A stretch of DNA of 58,634 bases from Vreelandella subglaciescola (lineage in GTDB: Bacteria; Pseudomonadota; Gammaproteobacteria; Pseudomonadales; Halomonadaceae). Below, one piece after another: positions 26,546 through 35,453 of this stretch (its first letter is position 1; each line of letters opens with the position of its first letter). A model generated the notes under the pieces. The model saw only the letters and a program-made list of their open reading frames with translations, searched no databases and was not told the origin of the DNA. The stretch covers positions 1 through 58,634 of the forward strand of contig JAKDRW010000007.1 in NCBI GenBank assembly GCA_030454225.1, in the 5' to 3' direction. Both the position numbers and the translations under genes were made by a program.

Positions 26546-26573
26546 TTGACAACCCGGAAGCAGCGCGTATAAT
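26546..26573 (+). promoter_or_regulatory. strong promoter of the tRNA-Gly-Cys-Leu cluster
   Basis: TTGACA (26546-26551) and TATAAT (26568-26573) are both perfect consensus with a 16-base spacer. The -10 ends 15 bases before tRNA-Gly, so transcription should start almost at the mature 5' end. It is the best sigma-70 match in the window. Confidence 0.85.
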
Positions 26574-26588
26574 ACGTCTTCGAGTCGA

Positions 26589-26663
26589 GCGGGAATAGCT
26601 CAGCGGTAGAGCATCGCCTTGCCAAGGCGAGGGTCGGGAGTTCGAATCTCCTTTCCCGCTCCA
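26589..26663 (+). tRNA. tRNA-Gly (GCC)
   Basis: A 75-base tRNA with encoded CCA. The acceptor GCGGGAA pairs with TTCCCGC, and the anticodon arm is TCGCC-TTGCCAA-GGCGA with anticodon GCC. First of three tRNAs. Confidence 0.97.
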
Positions 26664-26672
26664 ACGACTTGA

Positions 26673-26746
26673 GGCTGGATGGCAGAGTGGTGATGCAGCG
26701 GACTGCAACTCCGTTAACGCCGGTTCGATTCCGACTCCAGCCTCCA
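26673..26746 (+). tRNA. tRNA-Cys (GCA)
   Basis: A 74-base tRNA with encoded CCA. The acceptor GGCTGGA pairs with TCCAGCC, the anticodon arm holds CTGCAAC with anticodon GCA, and the T arm has GGTTCGATTCC. It begins 9 bases after tRNA-Gly. Confidence 0.97.
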
Positions 26747-26779
26747 TTTCTTTATGTAATGCCCCCTTATTGTGTGTTC

Positions 26780-26864
26780 GCCCGGATGGTGGAATTGGTA
26801 GACACTAGCGACTTAAAATCGCTTGCCTTATGGCGTGCCGGTTCAAGTCCGGCTCCGGGCACCA
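26780..26864 (+). tRNA. tRNA-Leu (TAA)
   Basis: An 85-base class II tRNA with a long variable arm and encoded CCA. The acceptor GCCCGGA pairs with TCCGGGC, and the anticodon loop CTTAAAA gives anticodon TAA. The last tRNA of the cluster; no strong terminator follows. Confidence 0.97.
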
Positions 26865-27067
26865 TCCAGCAGCGCTTCTTCCTGATTCAGCACGCTAGCT
26901 GATTAGCATTACGCCCTTTTAGTACCCTTTCCTTTGTTATCTTCCGCTTCATCGTTTATCGCGATAATCGTGCTGTTTGCGCTATAGTAGTCGCCTTTTG
27001 GCTTTTCTGTACCTTAGTTGTGCAGCCTGTCACGGCCATGGTTATTCTTGGCTAAAAGGAGCGGCCC

Positions 27068-28702
27068 ATGAACACGGTTCATATTACTACAGCGCACACC
27101 GACGTCTTGATTATTGGCGGCGGCGCTGCCGGTTTGACGCTGGCCTTGAACCTGGCCGATCACCGGCGCGTAACGCTCGTGCGCCCGGCAGGTGACGATC
27201 GCAGCGGCGCCAGCCGCTGGGCCCAGGGCGGCATAGCGGCGGTGCTGGCACCCACCGATAACGTTAACTCCCACGTTAAGGACACCCTGATTGCCGGCGA
27301 CGGCCTGTGCGACGCAGCTGCCGTGCGTTTCACTGTGGAAAACGGCCCCGCGGCCATCGAGTGGCTGCTCGCCTGCGGCGTTGCCTTCACCCCGGATACC
27401 ACGCCCGATGCGCCCTACCCCTACCACCTTACCCGCGAGGGCGGCCACAGCGCCCGGCGCATCATCCACGCCGACGATGCTACCGGCCGCGCCGTAATCG
27501 AGGCGCTTGGCCAGCGCGTGGCGCGTCATGCCCATATTCACACGCTAACCAGCCTGACTATCACCGCCTTGGCAGACGATAACAACGGCGCTTGCCGGGG
27601 CGCTTATGGCGTTGACGATGCCGGCCGCATTCAGCGTATTATTGCTGGGCACACCGTGCTTGCCACCGGCGGCGCCAGCGGACTTTATGAACATACCACC
27701 ACGCCGGCTCCCGCCAGCGGCGAAGGCATGATGATGGCCGCTACGCTGGGTGCCAGGCTTGCCAATCTGGAGTTTCAGCAGTTTCATCCGACCTGCCTGT
27801 ATGATCCTGAAGGCCCGGCTTTCCTGATCAGCGAAGCGGTACGCGGCGAAGGCGGACATCTGCTCAACGACGCTGGCGAGCGCTTCATGCCGGCGCTTGA
27901 TGCCCGCGCCGAGCTTGCCCCGCGCGATGTGGTCGCCCGCGCCATTGATGTCGAAATACAACGCGGCACACGCGGCCACGTCTGGCTGGATATTCGCCAC
28001 CTCGGCGCCGCCACCATTCGTCAGCATTTCCCGACGATCGTCGCCCACTGCGCGACGCGCGGCATGGATATTACCCGCCAGCCGATTCCCGTCCTGCCCG
28101 CCGCCCACTACAGCTGCGGCGGCGTGGCCACGGATCTTACCGGTGCCACCGGCGTTGCCGGCCTTTACGCCGTAGGCGAAACCGCATGCACCGGGCTTCA
28201 CGGCGCCAACCGCATGGCCAGCAATTCGCTGCTGGAATGCCTGGTGTTTGCTCGCAGCTGTGCACAGCGCATTCTGAACACACCGGCAGCGTCACCCCCC
28301 TCCCGCTCGGCACCGCCGCCGCTTCACTCCGATGCCTCGGTGGATTTGGCCGAGCTGGCCCGGCTGCGCCACGCCATGCGCGCGGCCATGAGCCGCGACG
28401 TATCGATCGTGCGCAGCCAGGCGGGGCTCAACCGGGCGGCCACCGCGCTCGACGCCATACACGCGGCGCTGCTGGCGTTAAACCCCGAGCTTGACCATCC
28501 AGAAAGCCGGCGGCTTTGGCATGCGTTGCGTCTGGCTCAGCTTACCGTAAAAGCCGCCCAGCAGCGCCAGGAATCGCGCGGCCTGCACTTCAGTACCGAC
28601 TGGCCCGAGCCGTCGGCAAACTCAGCGCCTTCGTCGCTATCTCTGGCTGACCTGCCCGCCTGCCAGGCGACTCTCGATAACCCGACCTACCGGCCGGGGT
28701 GA
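27068..28702 (+). CDS. nadB: L-aspartate oxidase
   Basis: This flavoenzyme oxidises L-aspartate to iminoaspartate, the first step of NAD synthesis. The 544-residue protein has the FAD-binding GGGAAGL at 17-23, the SGASRWAQGGIAAVL stretch at 47-60, and the substrate-site sequences EFQQFHPTCLY and HYSCGGVATD. It ends with the C-terminal helical domain of the fumarate reductase family. AAAAGGAG lies 8 bases before the ATG. It converges with ygfX, overlapping its stop by 16 bases. rpoE, a frequent nadB neighbour, is not here. Confidence 0.95.
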   Translation: MNTVHITTAHTDVLIIGGGAAGLTLALNLADHRRVTLVRPAGDDRSGASRWAQGGIAAVLAPTDNVNSHVKDTLIAGDGLCDAAAVRFTVENGPAAIEWLLACGVAFTPDTTPDAPYPYHLTREGGHSARRIIHADDATGRAVIEALGQRVARHAHIHTLTSLTITALADDNNGACRGAYGVDDAGRIQRIIAGHTVLATGGASGLYEHTTTPAPASGEGMMMAATLGARLANLEFQQFHPTCLYDPEGPAFLISEAVRGEGGHLLNDAGERFMPALDARAELAPRDVVARAIDVEIQRGTRGHVWLDIRHLGAATIRQHFPTIVAHCATRGMDITRQPIPVLPAAHYSCGGVATDLTGATGVAGLYAVGETACTGLHGANRMASNSLLECLVFARSCAQRILNTPAASPPSRSAPPPLHSDASVDLAELARLRHAMRAAMSRDVSIVRSQAGLNRAATALDAIHAALLALNPELDHPESRRLWHALRLAQLTVKAAQQRQESRGLHFSTDWPEPSANSAPSSLSLADLPACQATLDNPTYRPG

Positions 28703-29103
28703 TGAAATAAGCGCCGCACACGGCGCCGGGCCTCAACGGGCGCGCTATCCGGCCACAGCCACAGCCGCCTGCCCCCCAGCCGTAGGCCAATCAGCCACGG
28801 CCCCAGGTAGTCACAGCGCAACGGCACCCACGTCTCCGGCATTGGCGCGTTCGTGAGCGTGCCGTGCAGCGGGCGAAAACGCCCCTGAATACCGGCCTGC
28901 ATCACGCTGATGTCAAGCGTGCCGCGGAGCGCATGAGCCCGTTGGCGCCACAGCCAGACGCTCACGGCCACACCCCCGAGCCCCGCCGCCACCCCGCCCA
29001 GGCACGCGCCAATGATCACAACGCCCGCGCCAAACAGCGCTGCGTGGCTTGCTTGCTGCCAGTCAGAGGGCGCGATAGACAGCGCTATCGATGCTTTCAG
29101 CAT
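28687..29103 (-). CDS. YgfX (CptA) family membrane protein
   Basis: This 138-residue protein has two membrane helices near the N-terminus (about 20-50) followed by a soluble domain with PLHGTLTNAPMPETW and WLIGLRLGGRRLWLWPDSA, which is typical of YgfX/DUF1434-like proteins. In E. coli YgfX forms a toxin-antitoxin-like pair with YgfY (SdhE) and interacts with FtsZ and MreB; how general that role is remains disputed. It overlaps sdhE by 41 bases, so the two are translated from one message. Confidence 0.75.
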   Translation of the reverse strand: MLKASIALSIAPSDWQQASHAALFGAGVVIIGACLGGVAAGLGGVAVSVWLWRQRAHALRGTLDISVMQAGIQGRFRPLHGTLTNAPMPETWVPLRCDYLGPWLIGLRLGGRRLWLWPDSAPVEARRRVRRLFHHPGR

Positions 29104-29356
29104 GAGTCACAATCATCTTGACGAGGCGGCGGCGAGTCTCATCCGCCGGCCACTCGCGGCGCATCAGCCAGCCAAACAGGTCCTGGTCTTCTTCGGCAAT
29201 CAGCTGGCGAAAGGCGGCCTGATCCTCAGCGCCCAGGCTGTCGTAACGTTGCTCCAAAAACGGAATCAGCAGCAAATCCAGCTCCCACATGCCCCGGCGA
29301 GAGTGCCAGTAAAGCCGTTTGCGCTGGATAGCCTCAAAAGAAGTGTCGTCGTTCAC
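29063..29356 (-). CDS. sdhE: FAD assembly factor SdhE
   Basis: This small helical protein (97 residues) promotes covalent FAD attachment to SdhA and FrdA. The invariant RGxxE motif is R21-G22-M23-W24-E25 in SRRGMWELD. The FEAIQRKRLYWHSR helix and the LFGWLMRREWP segment fit the family (YgfY/CptB). It precedes and overlaps ygfX, the conserved pairing, and is divergent from ihfB with a 247-base gap. Confidence 0.93.
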   Translation of the reverse strand: MNDDTSFEAIQRKRLYWHSRRGMWELDLLLIPFLEQRYDSLGAEDQAAFRQLIAEEDQDLFGWLMRREWPADETRRRLVKMIVTHAESIDSAVYRAL

Positions 29357-29482
29357 CGTCGGCCTCTTTGCGTTGATGGAGAGAGTCGCCAGTATAGCGC
29401 AGTGATCGAGTCGCGCCAGCGCCGTCTCTGGCCTATGCTGTGAGTGTCCCCGATATTGGCCTAGTACCTTGTTTTATCTAAA

Positions 29483-29511
29483 TTGTTTTATTCACAATGG
29501 CACAGTATGCT
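29483..29511 (+). promoter_or_regulatory. candidate ihfB promoter
   Basis: TTGTTT (29483-29488) and TATGCT (29506-29511) have a 17-base spacer, about 92 bases before the ihfB ATG. The rest of 29357-29603 holds nothing I recognise. Since rpsA is not upstream, a local promoter is needed. Confidence 0.4.
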
Positions 29512-29603
29512 GAATACCATCCGCTCGGGCGACACCGCGCGGCAACTGCTAACCCGACGCTTACCAGCGGCGTTCCTCTCTACCGTTCGCATGGAGCCAA
29601 ACG

Positions 29604-29900
29604 ATGACCAAGTCAGAGCTGATCGAACAAATTGCAGTGCGCAAGCCAGAGCTATCGGTCAAGGAAGTGGAAACCGCCGTTCGCCTGATTCTGGACGACA
29701 TTACCGATACCCTGGCCAGCGGCGGGCGCGTGGAAATCCGCGGTTTTGGCAGCTTCTCGCTGCATTACCGCGAACCCCGCACCGGCCGTAACCCAAAGAC
29801 CGGCGACCCGGTAGAGCTTGACGGCAAGTACGTGCCGCATTTCAAACCCGGCAAGGAACTGCGCGAACAGGTCGACGACAGCCGCAATCAGGGCTATTAA
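29604..29900 (+). CDS. ihfB: integration host factor subunit beta
   Basis: IHF-beta pairs with IHF-alpha to bend DNA sharply at promoters, origins and recombination sites. The 98-residue protein has the HU/IHF fold with [11 protein letters not shown] and the DNA-intercalating arm [13 protein letters not shown]. The start is [11 protein letters not shown], as in E. coli HimD, with GGAG upstream. It heads ihfB-lapA-lapB. The usual upstream partner rpsA is absent; sdhE sits there divergently. Confidence 0.96.
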   Translation: MTKSELIEQIAVRKPELSVKEVETAVRLILDDITDTLASGGRVEIRGFGSFSLHYREPRTGRNPKTGDPVELDGKYVPHFKPGKELREQVDDSRNQGY

Positions 29901-29981
29901 GTTGTAGTAGCGCTTGGGTTTTGCTGTTCTGCAACCGTCTCCGGGATGACGCCGCGCCCAGAGTCATACACAATAGAGCAC

Positions 29982-29996
29982 TTGATACGCTATCAA
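29982..29996. repeat. inverted repeat ahead of lapA
   Basis: TTGATA-CGC-TATCAA is a perfect 6-base inverted repeat with a 3-base centre, ending 13 bases before the lapA ATG. It could be an operator or a small RNA hairpin just ahead of the lapA ribosome site. Confidence 0.4.
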
Positions 29997-30009
29997 TCAG
30001 GGAACTCAC

Positions 30010-30315
30010 ATGCGTTGGATCAAAGGGCTATTACTCGCCGCCATTTTGCTGGTGGTGTTGCTGGTCGGCATTCTTTTTGCCGTCAATAATCAACAGACCA
30101 TTGCGCTCAACCTCATCTGGTTAGAGCTGCCGCCCGTATCGCTCTCGGTATGGCTGCTGGCGACGCTTACCTGCGGCGTGATTATCGGCATGCTGGCCAT
30201 GCTCGGCGTCTATGTGCGCCTCAAGACCCGGCTTGCCCGCGCCCAGCGCAGCAACAAGCAGCAGCGCAAGGAGCTCGATCGCCTGCGCACCCAGGAGTTC
30301 AAGGAACTCGCTTAA
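30010..30315 (+). CDS. lapA: LPS assembly protein A (LapA/YciS)
   Basis: This is an inner-membrane protein of 101 residues (DUF1049) with two membrane helices at about 4-25 and 44-67 and a basic, coiled-coil cytoplasmic tail rich in Lys, Arg and Gln. In E. coli LapA associates with LapB, which directs LpxC turnover by FtsH and so balances lipid A synthesis. Its TAA is followed at once by the lapB ATG, so translation is coupled. It follows ihfB by 109 bases. Confidence 0.93.
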   Translation: MRWIKGLLLAAILLVVLLVGILFAVNNQQTIALNLIWLELPPVSLSVWLLATLTCGVIIGMLAMLGVYVRLKTRLARAQRSNKQQRKELDRLRTQEFKELA

Positions 30316-31515
30316 ATGCTCGATGCCGTGCTGCTAGGCGTACTGGTGGCCGCCATCGCCATCGGCTTTGGACTGGGCTATCGTCAGGCCCTGCGCCGCG
30401 CTGATAAAGCGCCGCCGGCCTCCTCGCCGACGCTTTCCCGGGATTATTTCGTCGGGCTTAACTACCTGCTCAACGAACAGCCCGACAAGGCCATCAACAC
30501 CTTTATCCGCGCGCTCGACGTCAACAGCGACACGGTCGATACCCACATTGCCCTGGGCAAGCTGTTTCGCACCCGCGGCGAAGCCGATAAAGCCGTCAAT
30601 ATTCATCAGAACCTGCTGGCTCGCCCGGCGCTGAGCGCACGACAAAACGAGCAGGTGCAGCTTGAACTGGCGCGGGATTTCATGGCGCTGGGCGTTCATG
30701 ACCGCGCCCAGCGGCTATTGCACCAGGTCGATGAACAAAGCCAGCTTGATGACCATCGGCTAACGGCCACCCGGCTGCTGGTCGATCTGTTCGAGCGTGA
30801 GAAAGACTGGCAAAGTGCCCTCGACGTGATGCAGCCGCTGCTCGCGCAGCAGCCCGACATGCGCCGCCCTGCGGCCCACTGGCAGTGCGAGCTTGCCGAG
30901 CAGGATATCGTGCAGGTCAGCCGCACGCTGGCCAAACGCCGCTTGAAAAAGGCGCTGCAGCTCGACCCCCAGTGCGTGCGCGCCAACTTATTGCTGGCCG
31001 AATTAGCGCTGGATAATAGCCGCTACCGGGACGCCATTGCCCGGCTTGGCCAGATCGCCGAGCAGGAACAGGCCCACATTCCCACCATGCTGCCGGCGCT
31101 GCGGCATGCCTACTGGCGCGCCGATGACGAAACGGGCTTCGAGCACCACCTGCTGGCGCTGCTGGAATCCTCCCCCTACACCAGCGTGATCGTCAGCCTG
31201 GGCGAGTTGACCCACCAGCGCGACGGCGTGGACACCGCCATCGCGCTGACCGGCGAGCGCCTGAGCGTGTCGCCAAGCCTTGGCGGGCTGGATTATTTGA
31301 TTGACCTGTACATTGAAAGTCAGCGTTTGCGCGGGCGCGAATCCCCGGATACACGACTTTTCTTGCTCAAGCACCACACCCGCGCCCTGCTGGAAAACCG
31401 CCCCCGCTACCGCTGCCAGCGCTGCGGCCTGAGCGGCGACACGCTGACCTGGCAGTGCCCCAGCTGCCGCCACTGGGGCAGCGTCAAACCCATTACCGGA
31501 GTCGAGGGCGAGTAG
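30316..31515 (+). CDS. lapB: LPS assembly protein B (LapB/YciM)
   Basis: LapB regulates lipopolysaccharide synthesis by presenting LpxC to FtsH. The 399-residue protein has an N-terminal membrane helix (residues 1-21), a series of tetratricopeptide repeats from about 45 to 350 (RDYFVGLNYLLNEQPDKAI onward), and a C-terminal rubredoxin-like zinc ribbon with C367, C370, C381 and C384. All four cysteines required in E. coli are conserved. It directly follows lapA and converges with pyrF. Confidence 0.95.
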   Translation: MLDAVLLGVLVAAIAIGFGLGYRQALRRADKAPPASSPTLSRDYFVGLNYLLNEQPDKAINTFIRALDVNSDTVDTHIALGKLFRTRGEADKAVNIHQNLLARPALSARQNEQVQLELARDFMALGVHDRAQRLLHQVDEQSQLDDHRLTATRLLVDLFEREKDWQSALDVMQPLLAQQPDMRRPAAHWQCELAEQDIVQVSRTLAKRRLKKALQLDPQCVRANLLLAELALDNSRYRDAIARLGQIAEQEQAHIPTMLPALRHAYWRADDETGFEHHLLALLESSPYTSVIVSLGELTHQRDGVDTAIALTGERLSVSPSLGGLDYLIDLYIESQRLRGRESPDTRLFLLKHHTRALLENRPRYRCQRCGLSGDTLTWQCPSCRHWGSVKPITGVEGE

Positions 31516-31543
31516 CCGAAAGCGAGCAGTTCAATGTACCGCC

Positions 31544-32245
31544 TCAGCGGCCCGCCAGCTCGGTTTCAATCGCTTGCAAAGCCGCCATGGGTTTCTCCGC
31601 CTGGGTCACGGGCCGCCCTACCACCAGGTGCGTGCTGCCGGCCTGCATGGCGGCACTCGGCGTCATGATACGCCGCTGATCATTGGCGGCGGCAAAGCTT
31701 GGGCGAATGCCCGGCGTAACCTTCAGAAAGTTCGCGCCGCAGCAGGACTCAAGCGCCGCGGCTTCCTGTGCCGAGCACACCACCCCGCTCATCCCGCTGT
31801 TTTTGGCCAGCACGGCAAGCCGTTTGACCTGCTCGGCGATTGGCGCCTCAACGCCCACCTCAGCCAGATCTCCGGCCTCAAAGCTGGTCAGCACCGTCAC
31901 CGCAATCAGATGCGTTTTCAGGTCATTAGCCCGCAGGCGCTCGGCGGCCGCTTGCATCATCTTGCGCCCGCCGCCGGCGTGCACGTTGACCATCCACACG
32001 CCCTGCTCTGCCGCGGCCTGCACGGCGCTGGCCACGGTATTGGGAATATCGTGGAATTTCAGGTCCAGAAACACCTCAAAGCCGCGCCCGTGAAGCGCTT
32101 CCAGCACGGCCGGACCGCTGCGGGTGAAAAGCTCTTTACCGACTTTCAGCCGGCAGCGCGCGGGGTCAAGCTGGTCGGCCATACACAGCGCGGCATCAAG
32201 CGACGGATAGTCCAGCGCGATAATTAGCGGAGATTGCATCGTCAC
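31544..32245 (-). CDS. pyrF: orotidine 5'-phosphate decarboxylase
   Basis: This enzyme makes UMP from OMP, the last step of de novo pyrimidine synthesis. The 233-residue TIM barrel contains the catalytic charged network in [13 protein letters not shown] (D61, K63, D66), plus IIALDYPS and the phosphate-binding IRPSF and VVGRPVTQA segments. The usual gammaproteobacterial order lapA-lapB-pyrF is kept but pyrF is here on the opposite strand, converging with lapB. Confidence 0.95.
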   Translation of the reverse strand: MTMQSPLIIALDYPSLDAALCMADQLDPARCRLKVGKELFTRSGPAVLEALHGRGFEVFLDLKFHDIPNTVASAVQAAAEQGVWMVNVHAGGGRKMMQAAAERLRANDLKTHLIAVTVLTSFEAGDLAEVGVEAPIAEQVKRLAVLAKNSGMSGVVCSAQEAAALESCCGANFLKVTPGIRPSFAAANDQRRIMTPSAAMQAGSTHLVVGRPVTQAEKPMAALQAIETELAGR

Positions 32246-32469
32246 GTGTCGGCTCCCAAGGGTTATATCGAGTCAGTAAAAGTATACCAGCCCGAACCCT
32301 TTGACGAGCGCTGTAAGACCTGACTGACGCAAACGTGGCTATTGTCTTACGCACCGCGTCCATTTTGGCTTACCTCCCGCCACCGCGCAAAGGCTACGTT
32401 AAAAGAGCACGCCAGTATCAAGAACGCGCAAAGCGCTTAAATAACGCACGGTATCCATGGAGAAATTGC

Positions 32470-32742
32470 ATGGCACTTAAAGGATTTGCAGCGGCGCTAC
32501 TGATCAGTCTGAGCCTTGGCCTTTCAAGCGGCGCCATCGCACAGCAGGTAGCTCCCATCAACGTCAATACCGCTGACGCCGAGCTTTTGACCGAACTTCC
32601 CGGCATCGGCCCCAGCCGCGCCGAGGCACTGATAAAGGAACGCAAGGCCAACGGTGACTTTGAAAGCGCCGACGACCTGACCCGCATCAGCGGTATCGGC
32701 GAAGCAACGGTCGACACCATTCGCGACGAAATCGAGTTTTAA
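32470..32742 (+). CDS. ComEA-like helix-hairpin-helix protein
   Basis: This is a secreted 90-residue protein. A signal peptide (MALKGFAAALLISLSL through about residue 24) is followed by a ComEA-type domain with two helix-hairpin-helix motifs: INVNTADAELLTELPGIGPS and ISGIGEATVDTIRDEI. Such proteins bind double-stranded DNA in the periplasm during uptake. A role in transformation is inferred; no other competence genes are in the window. The ATG at 32470 has GGAGA upstream; the longer frame from 32335 is unlikely. It converges with prpD. Confidence 0.88.
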   Translation: MALKGFAAALLISLSLGLSSGAIAQQVAPINVNTADAELLTELPGIGPSRAEALIKERKANGDFESADDLTRISGIGEATVDTIRDEIEF

Positions 32743-32764
32743 CCGCGCGCGTCTCGGCGGCTGC

Positions 32765-34249
32765 TTAAATCAGCCAGCCATCCATGAACCGCTGCACCGG
32801 CATGCGCTCCAGCACGCCGGTGCTTTCGCATTGGGCAAGAATCGCTGCCGCCTGCTGGGGGGCAAAACGCGTGGCCAAGTGGCGGGTAAACTTCTCGACC
32901 AGCTGGGGCAACCCTTCATCACGCCGGCGGCGGTGGCCGACGGGATACTCCACCGCGACCTTGTCGGTATGGCTGCCGTCGCTGAAGAACACCTGCACGG
33001 CGTTGGCGATCGAGCGCTTGTCGGGGTCAAGGTAGTCCTCGGAATAACGCGGCTCTTCCACTACGTGCATGCTATCGCGCAGCCGGTCAATCTGCGGATG
33101 CGCGGCGTGAAAGGCGTCTTCGTAGTGCTCGGCGATCAGCGCGCCAAAGATCAGCGGCACGGCCACCATATACTGCAGGCAGTGGTCGCGATCGGCGGGG
33201 TTGGCCAACGGCCCGGTCTTGGAAATGATGCGGATGGCGGATTCATGGGTGGTGAGCTCGATACGCTCGACTTCGTCCAGCCGGCCGGCCACCTGCGGAT
33301 GCAGCGTCATGGCCGCCTCGCAGGCGGTCTGGGCGTGAAACTCCGCGGGGAAGGCAATCTTGAACAGCACGTTTTCCATCACGTAGCAGCCCAGCTCGCG
33401 CTGAAAAAGCAGCCGGCGCTCGCTTTCCGGCTTGGTCGCCAAATCCTGATTGGTATGGCTGAACAGCACGTCATAAAAGCCCCACTGGGGTGCGCTCAGC
33501 GCGCCGGGAATGCCCATTTCACCGCGCATGGCCATATCCGCCAGGCGCACCGCACGCGCGCAGGCGTCCCCCGCCGCCCAGCTCTTGCGCGAGCCGGCGT
33601 TGGGCGCGTGGCGGTAGGTGCGCAGGCTCTGGCCGTCAACAAAGGCGTGGGAAAGCGCTGACAACAGCTGCTCGCGGCTCGCCCCCATCAGCCACGCCGA
33701 TACCGCGGTCGAGGCCACCTTGACCAGCACCACGTGGTCGAGCCCGACGCGGTTGAAGCTGTTGTCCAGCGCCAGCACGCCCTGAATCTCGTGGGCCATG
33801 ATCATCGCGTGCAGCACGTCGCTCATGGTCAGCGGTGTTTCGCCACGCGCGGTACGCTTTTGCGACAGGTGATCGGACACGGCCAGAATCGCCCCGAGGT
33901 TATCCGACGGATGCCCCCACTCGGCGGCAAGCCAGGTGTCGTTGTAGTCCAGCCAGCGGATCGTCGCACCGATATCAAACGCCGCCTTGGCGGGGTCAAG
34001 GCAAAACGACGTGCCCGGTACGCGCGCGCCAAAGGGCACCGTGGTGCCCGCCACCATCGGCCCCAGGTGCTTGGTGCATTCGGGAAAGCGCAGCGCCAGA
34101 AGCCCGCAGCCCAGCGTATCCATCAGGCAGTAGCGGGCGGTTTCCAGCGCCTCCTCGGACGGGTCGGAAAAGGTCAGCACATAGTCGGCAATGCGCTGCA
34201 GCTCAGGGTCATAGTCGGGCCGGAGATTCACGTTGGACGTAGCGGACAT
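32765..34249 (-). CDS. prpD: 2-methylcitrate dehydratase PrpD
   Basis: The 494-residue MmgE/PrpD family protein dehydrates 2-methylcitrate to 2-methyl-cis-aconitate (or acts downstream of AcnD/PrpF). Family features include [54 protein letters not shown] and the [11 protein letters not shown] loop. It is the last gene of the prp operon. GAGGAG precedes the ATG, which begins 34 bases after prpF. The coexistence with AcnD and PrpF is seen in several gammaproteobacteria. Confidence 0.94.
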   Translation of the reverse strand: MSATSNVNLRPDYDPELQRIADYVLTFSDPSEEALETARYCLMDTLGCGLLALRFPECTKHLGPMVAGTTVPFGARVPGTSFCLDPAKAAFDIGATIRWLDYNDTWLAAEWGHPSDNLGAILAVSDHLSQKRTARGETPLTMSDVLHAMIMAHEIQGVLALDNSFNRVGLDHVVLVKVASTAVSAWLMGASREQLLSALSHAFVDGQSLRTYRHAPNAGSRKSWAAGDACARAVRLADMAMRGEMGIPGALSAPQWGFYDVLFSHTNQDLATKPESERRLLFQRELGCYVMENVLFKIAFPAEFHAQTACEAAMTLHPQVAGRLDEVERIELTTHESAIRIISKTGPLANPADRDHCLQYMVAVPLIFGALIAEHYEDAFHAAHPQIDRLRDSMHVVEEPRYSEDYLDPDKRSIANAVQVFFSDGSHTDKVAVEYPVGHRRRRDEGLPQLVEKFTRHLATRFAPQQAAAILAQCESTGVLERMPVQRFMDGWLI

Positions 34250-34283
34250 ACAGACCTCCTCAATCAGCTTTCAAGCAAGTGCG

Positions 34284-35453
34284 CTATTCAATAGGCACGG
34301 GCACGCGGACGACGCCTTCCATCAGCACCCGGGCGCTGCGGCTCATCACCACCTGTTCTATCTGCCAGTGCGCGTTTATCCGGCGCGCCGTGGCGCCGAC
34401 CTGCAGCGTGCCGGACGGGTGGCCAAAGGTCACCTTCTTACGCTCGCCGCCGCCGGCGGCCTGATTCACCAGCGTTCCTTCAATGGCCGCCGCCGCGCCA
34501 ATCGCCACCGCGGCGGTGCCCATCATGGCGTGGTGAAGCTTGCCCATCGACACCGCGCGCACCAGCAGATCAACGTCGGCGGCGCCAATGGCCTTGCCGC
34601 TGGACGCCGTGTAACCGGCCGGCGGCGCGACAAAGGCCACCTTGGGCGTGTGCTGGCGCCGGGCGGCCTCGTCAAGCGTGGCAATCAGCCCCATGGCCAG
34701 CGCGCCCTGAGCCCGCACGCGCTCTAGCGTGGCTAGTGCCTCAGCGCTTGGGTTGATGTCATCCTGCAGCTCGGTGCCGGCATAGCCCAGCGCCGCGGCG
34801 TTGATAAACACCGCGGGAATACCGGCGTTGATCAGGGTGGCGTCCAGCCTTCCAACGCCCGCTACGTCCAGCGTATCCACGCGGTTACCCGTAGGGAAAA
34901 TCGCGCCCTCGCCGTCAGCCGGCGCCATGAACGCCACGGGGATCTCGGCGGCGGGAAAGGCGACGCCGTCGAGCATAAAGTCGCCGGTTTCCTGCACTTC
35001 GCCGTCAGCTATGGGCACCTGCGTAACGATGGTTTTGTGGATATTGGCCTGCCAGATACGCACCTCGACCACCCCGTTTTGGGGTAGACGGCCGGTATCA
35101 ATCAGCCCATTGGCCACGGCAAACGGCCCCACCGCCGCCGACAGGTTGCCGCAGTTGCCGCTCCAGTCGATAAACGGCTGATCGATCGACACCTGCCCGA
35201 ACAGGTAGTCAACGTCGTGCTCCGGCGAGGCGCTGGGGGCGATAATCACCACCTTGCTGGTGCTTGACGTCGCGCCGCCCATGCCGTCGGTGTGCTTTTG
35301 ATACGGGTCGGGGCTGCCGATCACGCGCAGCAGCAGCGCGTCGCGCGCCGGCCCCGGCGCCTGCGCGGCCTCGGGCAGGTCAGCCAGGTGGAAAAACACG
35401 CCCTTGCTGGTGCCGCCGCGCATGTAGATCGCAGGGATTTTCTGCTGGGTCAT
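34284..35453 (-). CDS. prpF: 2-methylaconitate cis-trans isomerase PrpF
   Basis: PrpF converts the trans-2-methylaconitate made by AcnD to the cis isomer. The 389-residue protein is of the diaminopimelate-epimerase-like fold. It begins QKIPAIYMRGGTSKGVFFH, has the SGNCGNLSAAVGPFA loop and later GKLHHAMMGTAAVAIGAAAA, as in the family. Its ATG overlaps the acnD stop by 4 bases (ATGA), so translation is coupled. It precedes prpD. Confidence 0.95.
   Translation of the reverse strand: MTQQKIPAIYMRGGTSKGVFFHLADLPEAAQAPGPARDALLLRVIGSPDPYQKHTDGMGGATSSTSKVVIIAPSASPEHDVDYLFGQVSIDQPFIDWSGNCGNLSAAVGPFAVANGLIDTGRLPQNGVVEVRIWQANIHKTIVTQVPIADGEVQETGDFMLDGVAFPAAEIPVAFMAPADGEGAIFPTGNRVDTLDVAGVGRLDATLINAGIPAVFINAAALGYAGTELQDDINPSAEALATLERVRAQGALAMGLIATLDEAARRQHTPKVAFVAPPAGYTASSGKAIGAADVDLLVRAVSMGKLHHAMMGTAAVAIGAAAAIEGTLVNQAAGGGERKKVTFGHPSGTLQVGATARRINAHWQIEQVVMSRSARVLMEGVVRVPVPIE

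Noticed and set aside
26538..26747. ORFs across the tRNA cluster
   Set aside because: They overlap tRNA-Gly and tRNA-Cys, which are structurally complete.
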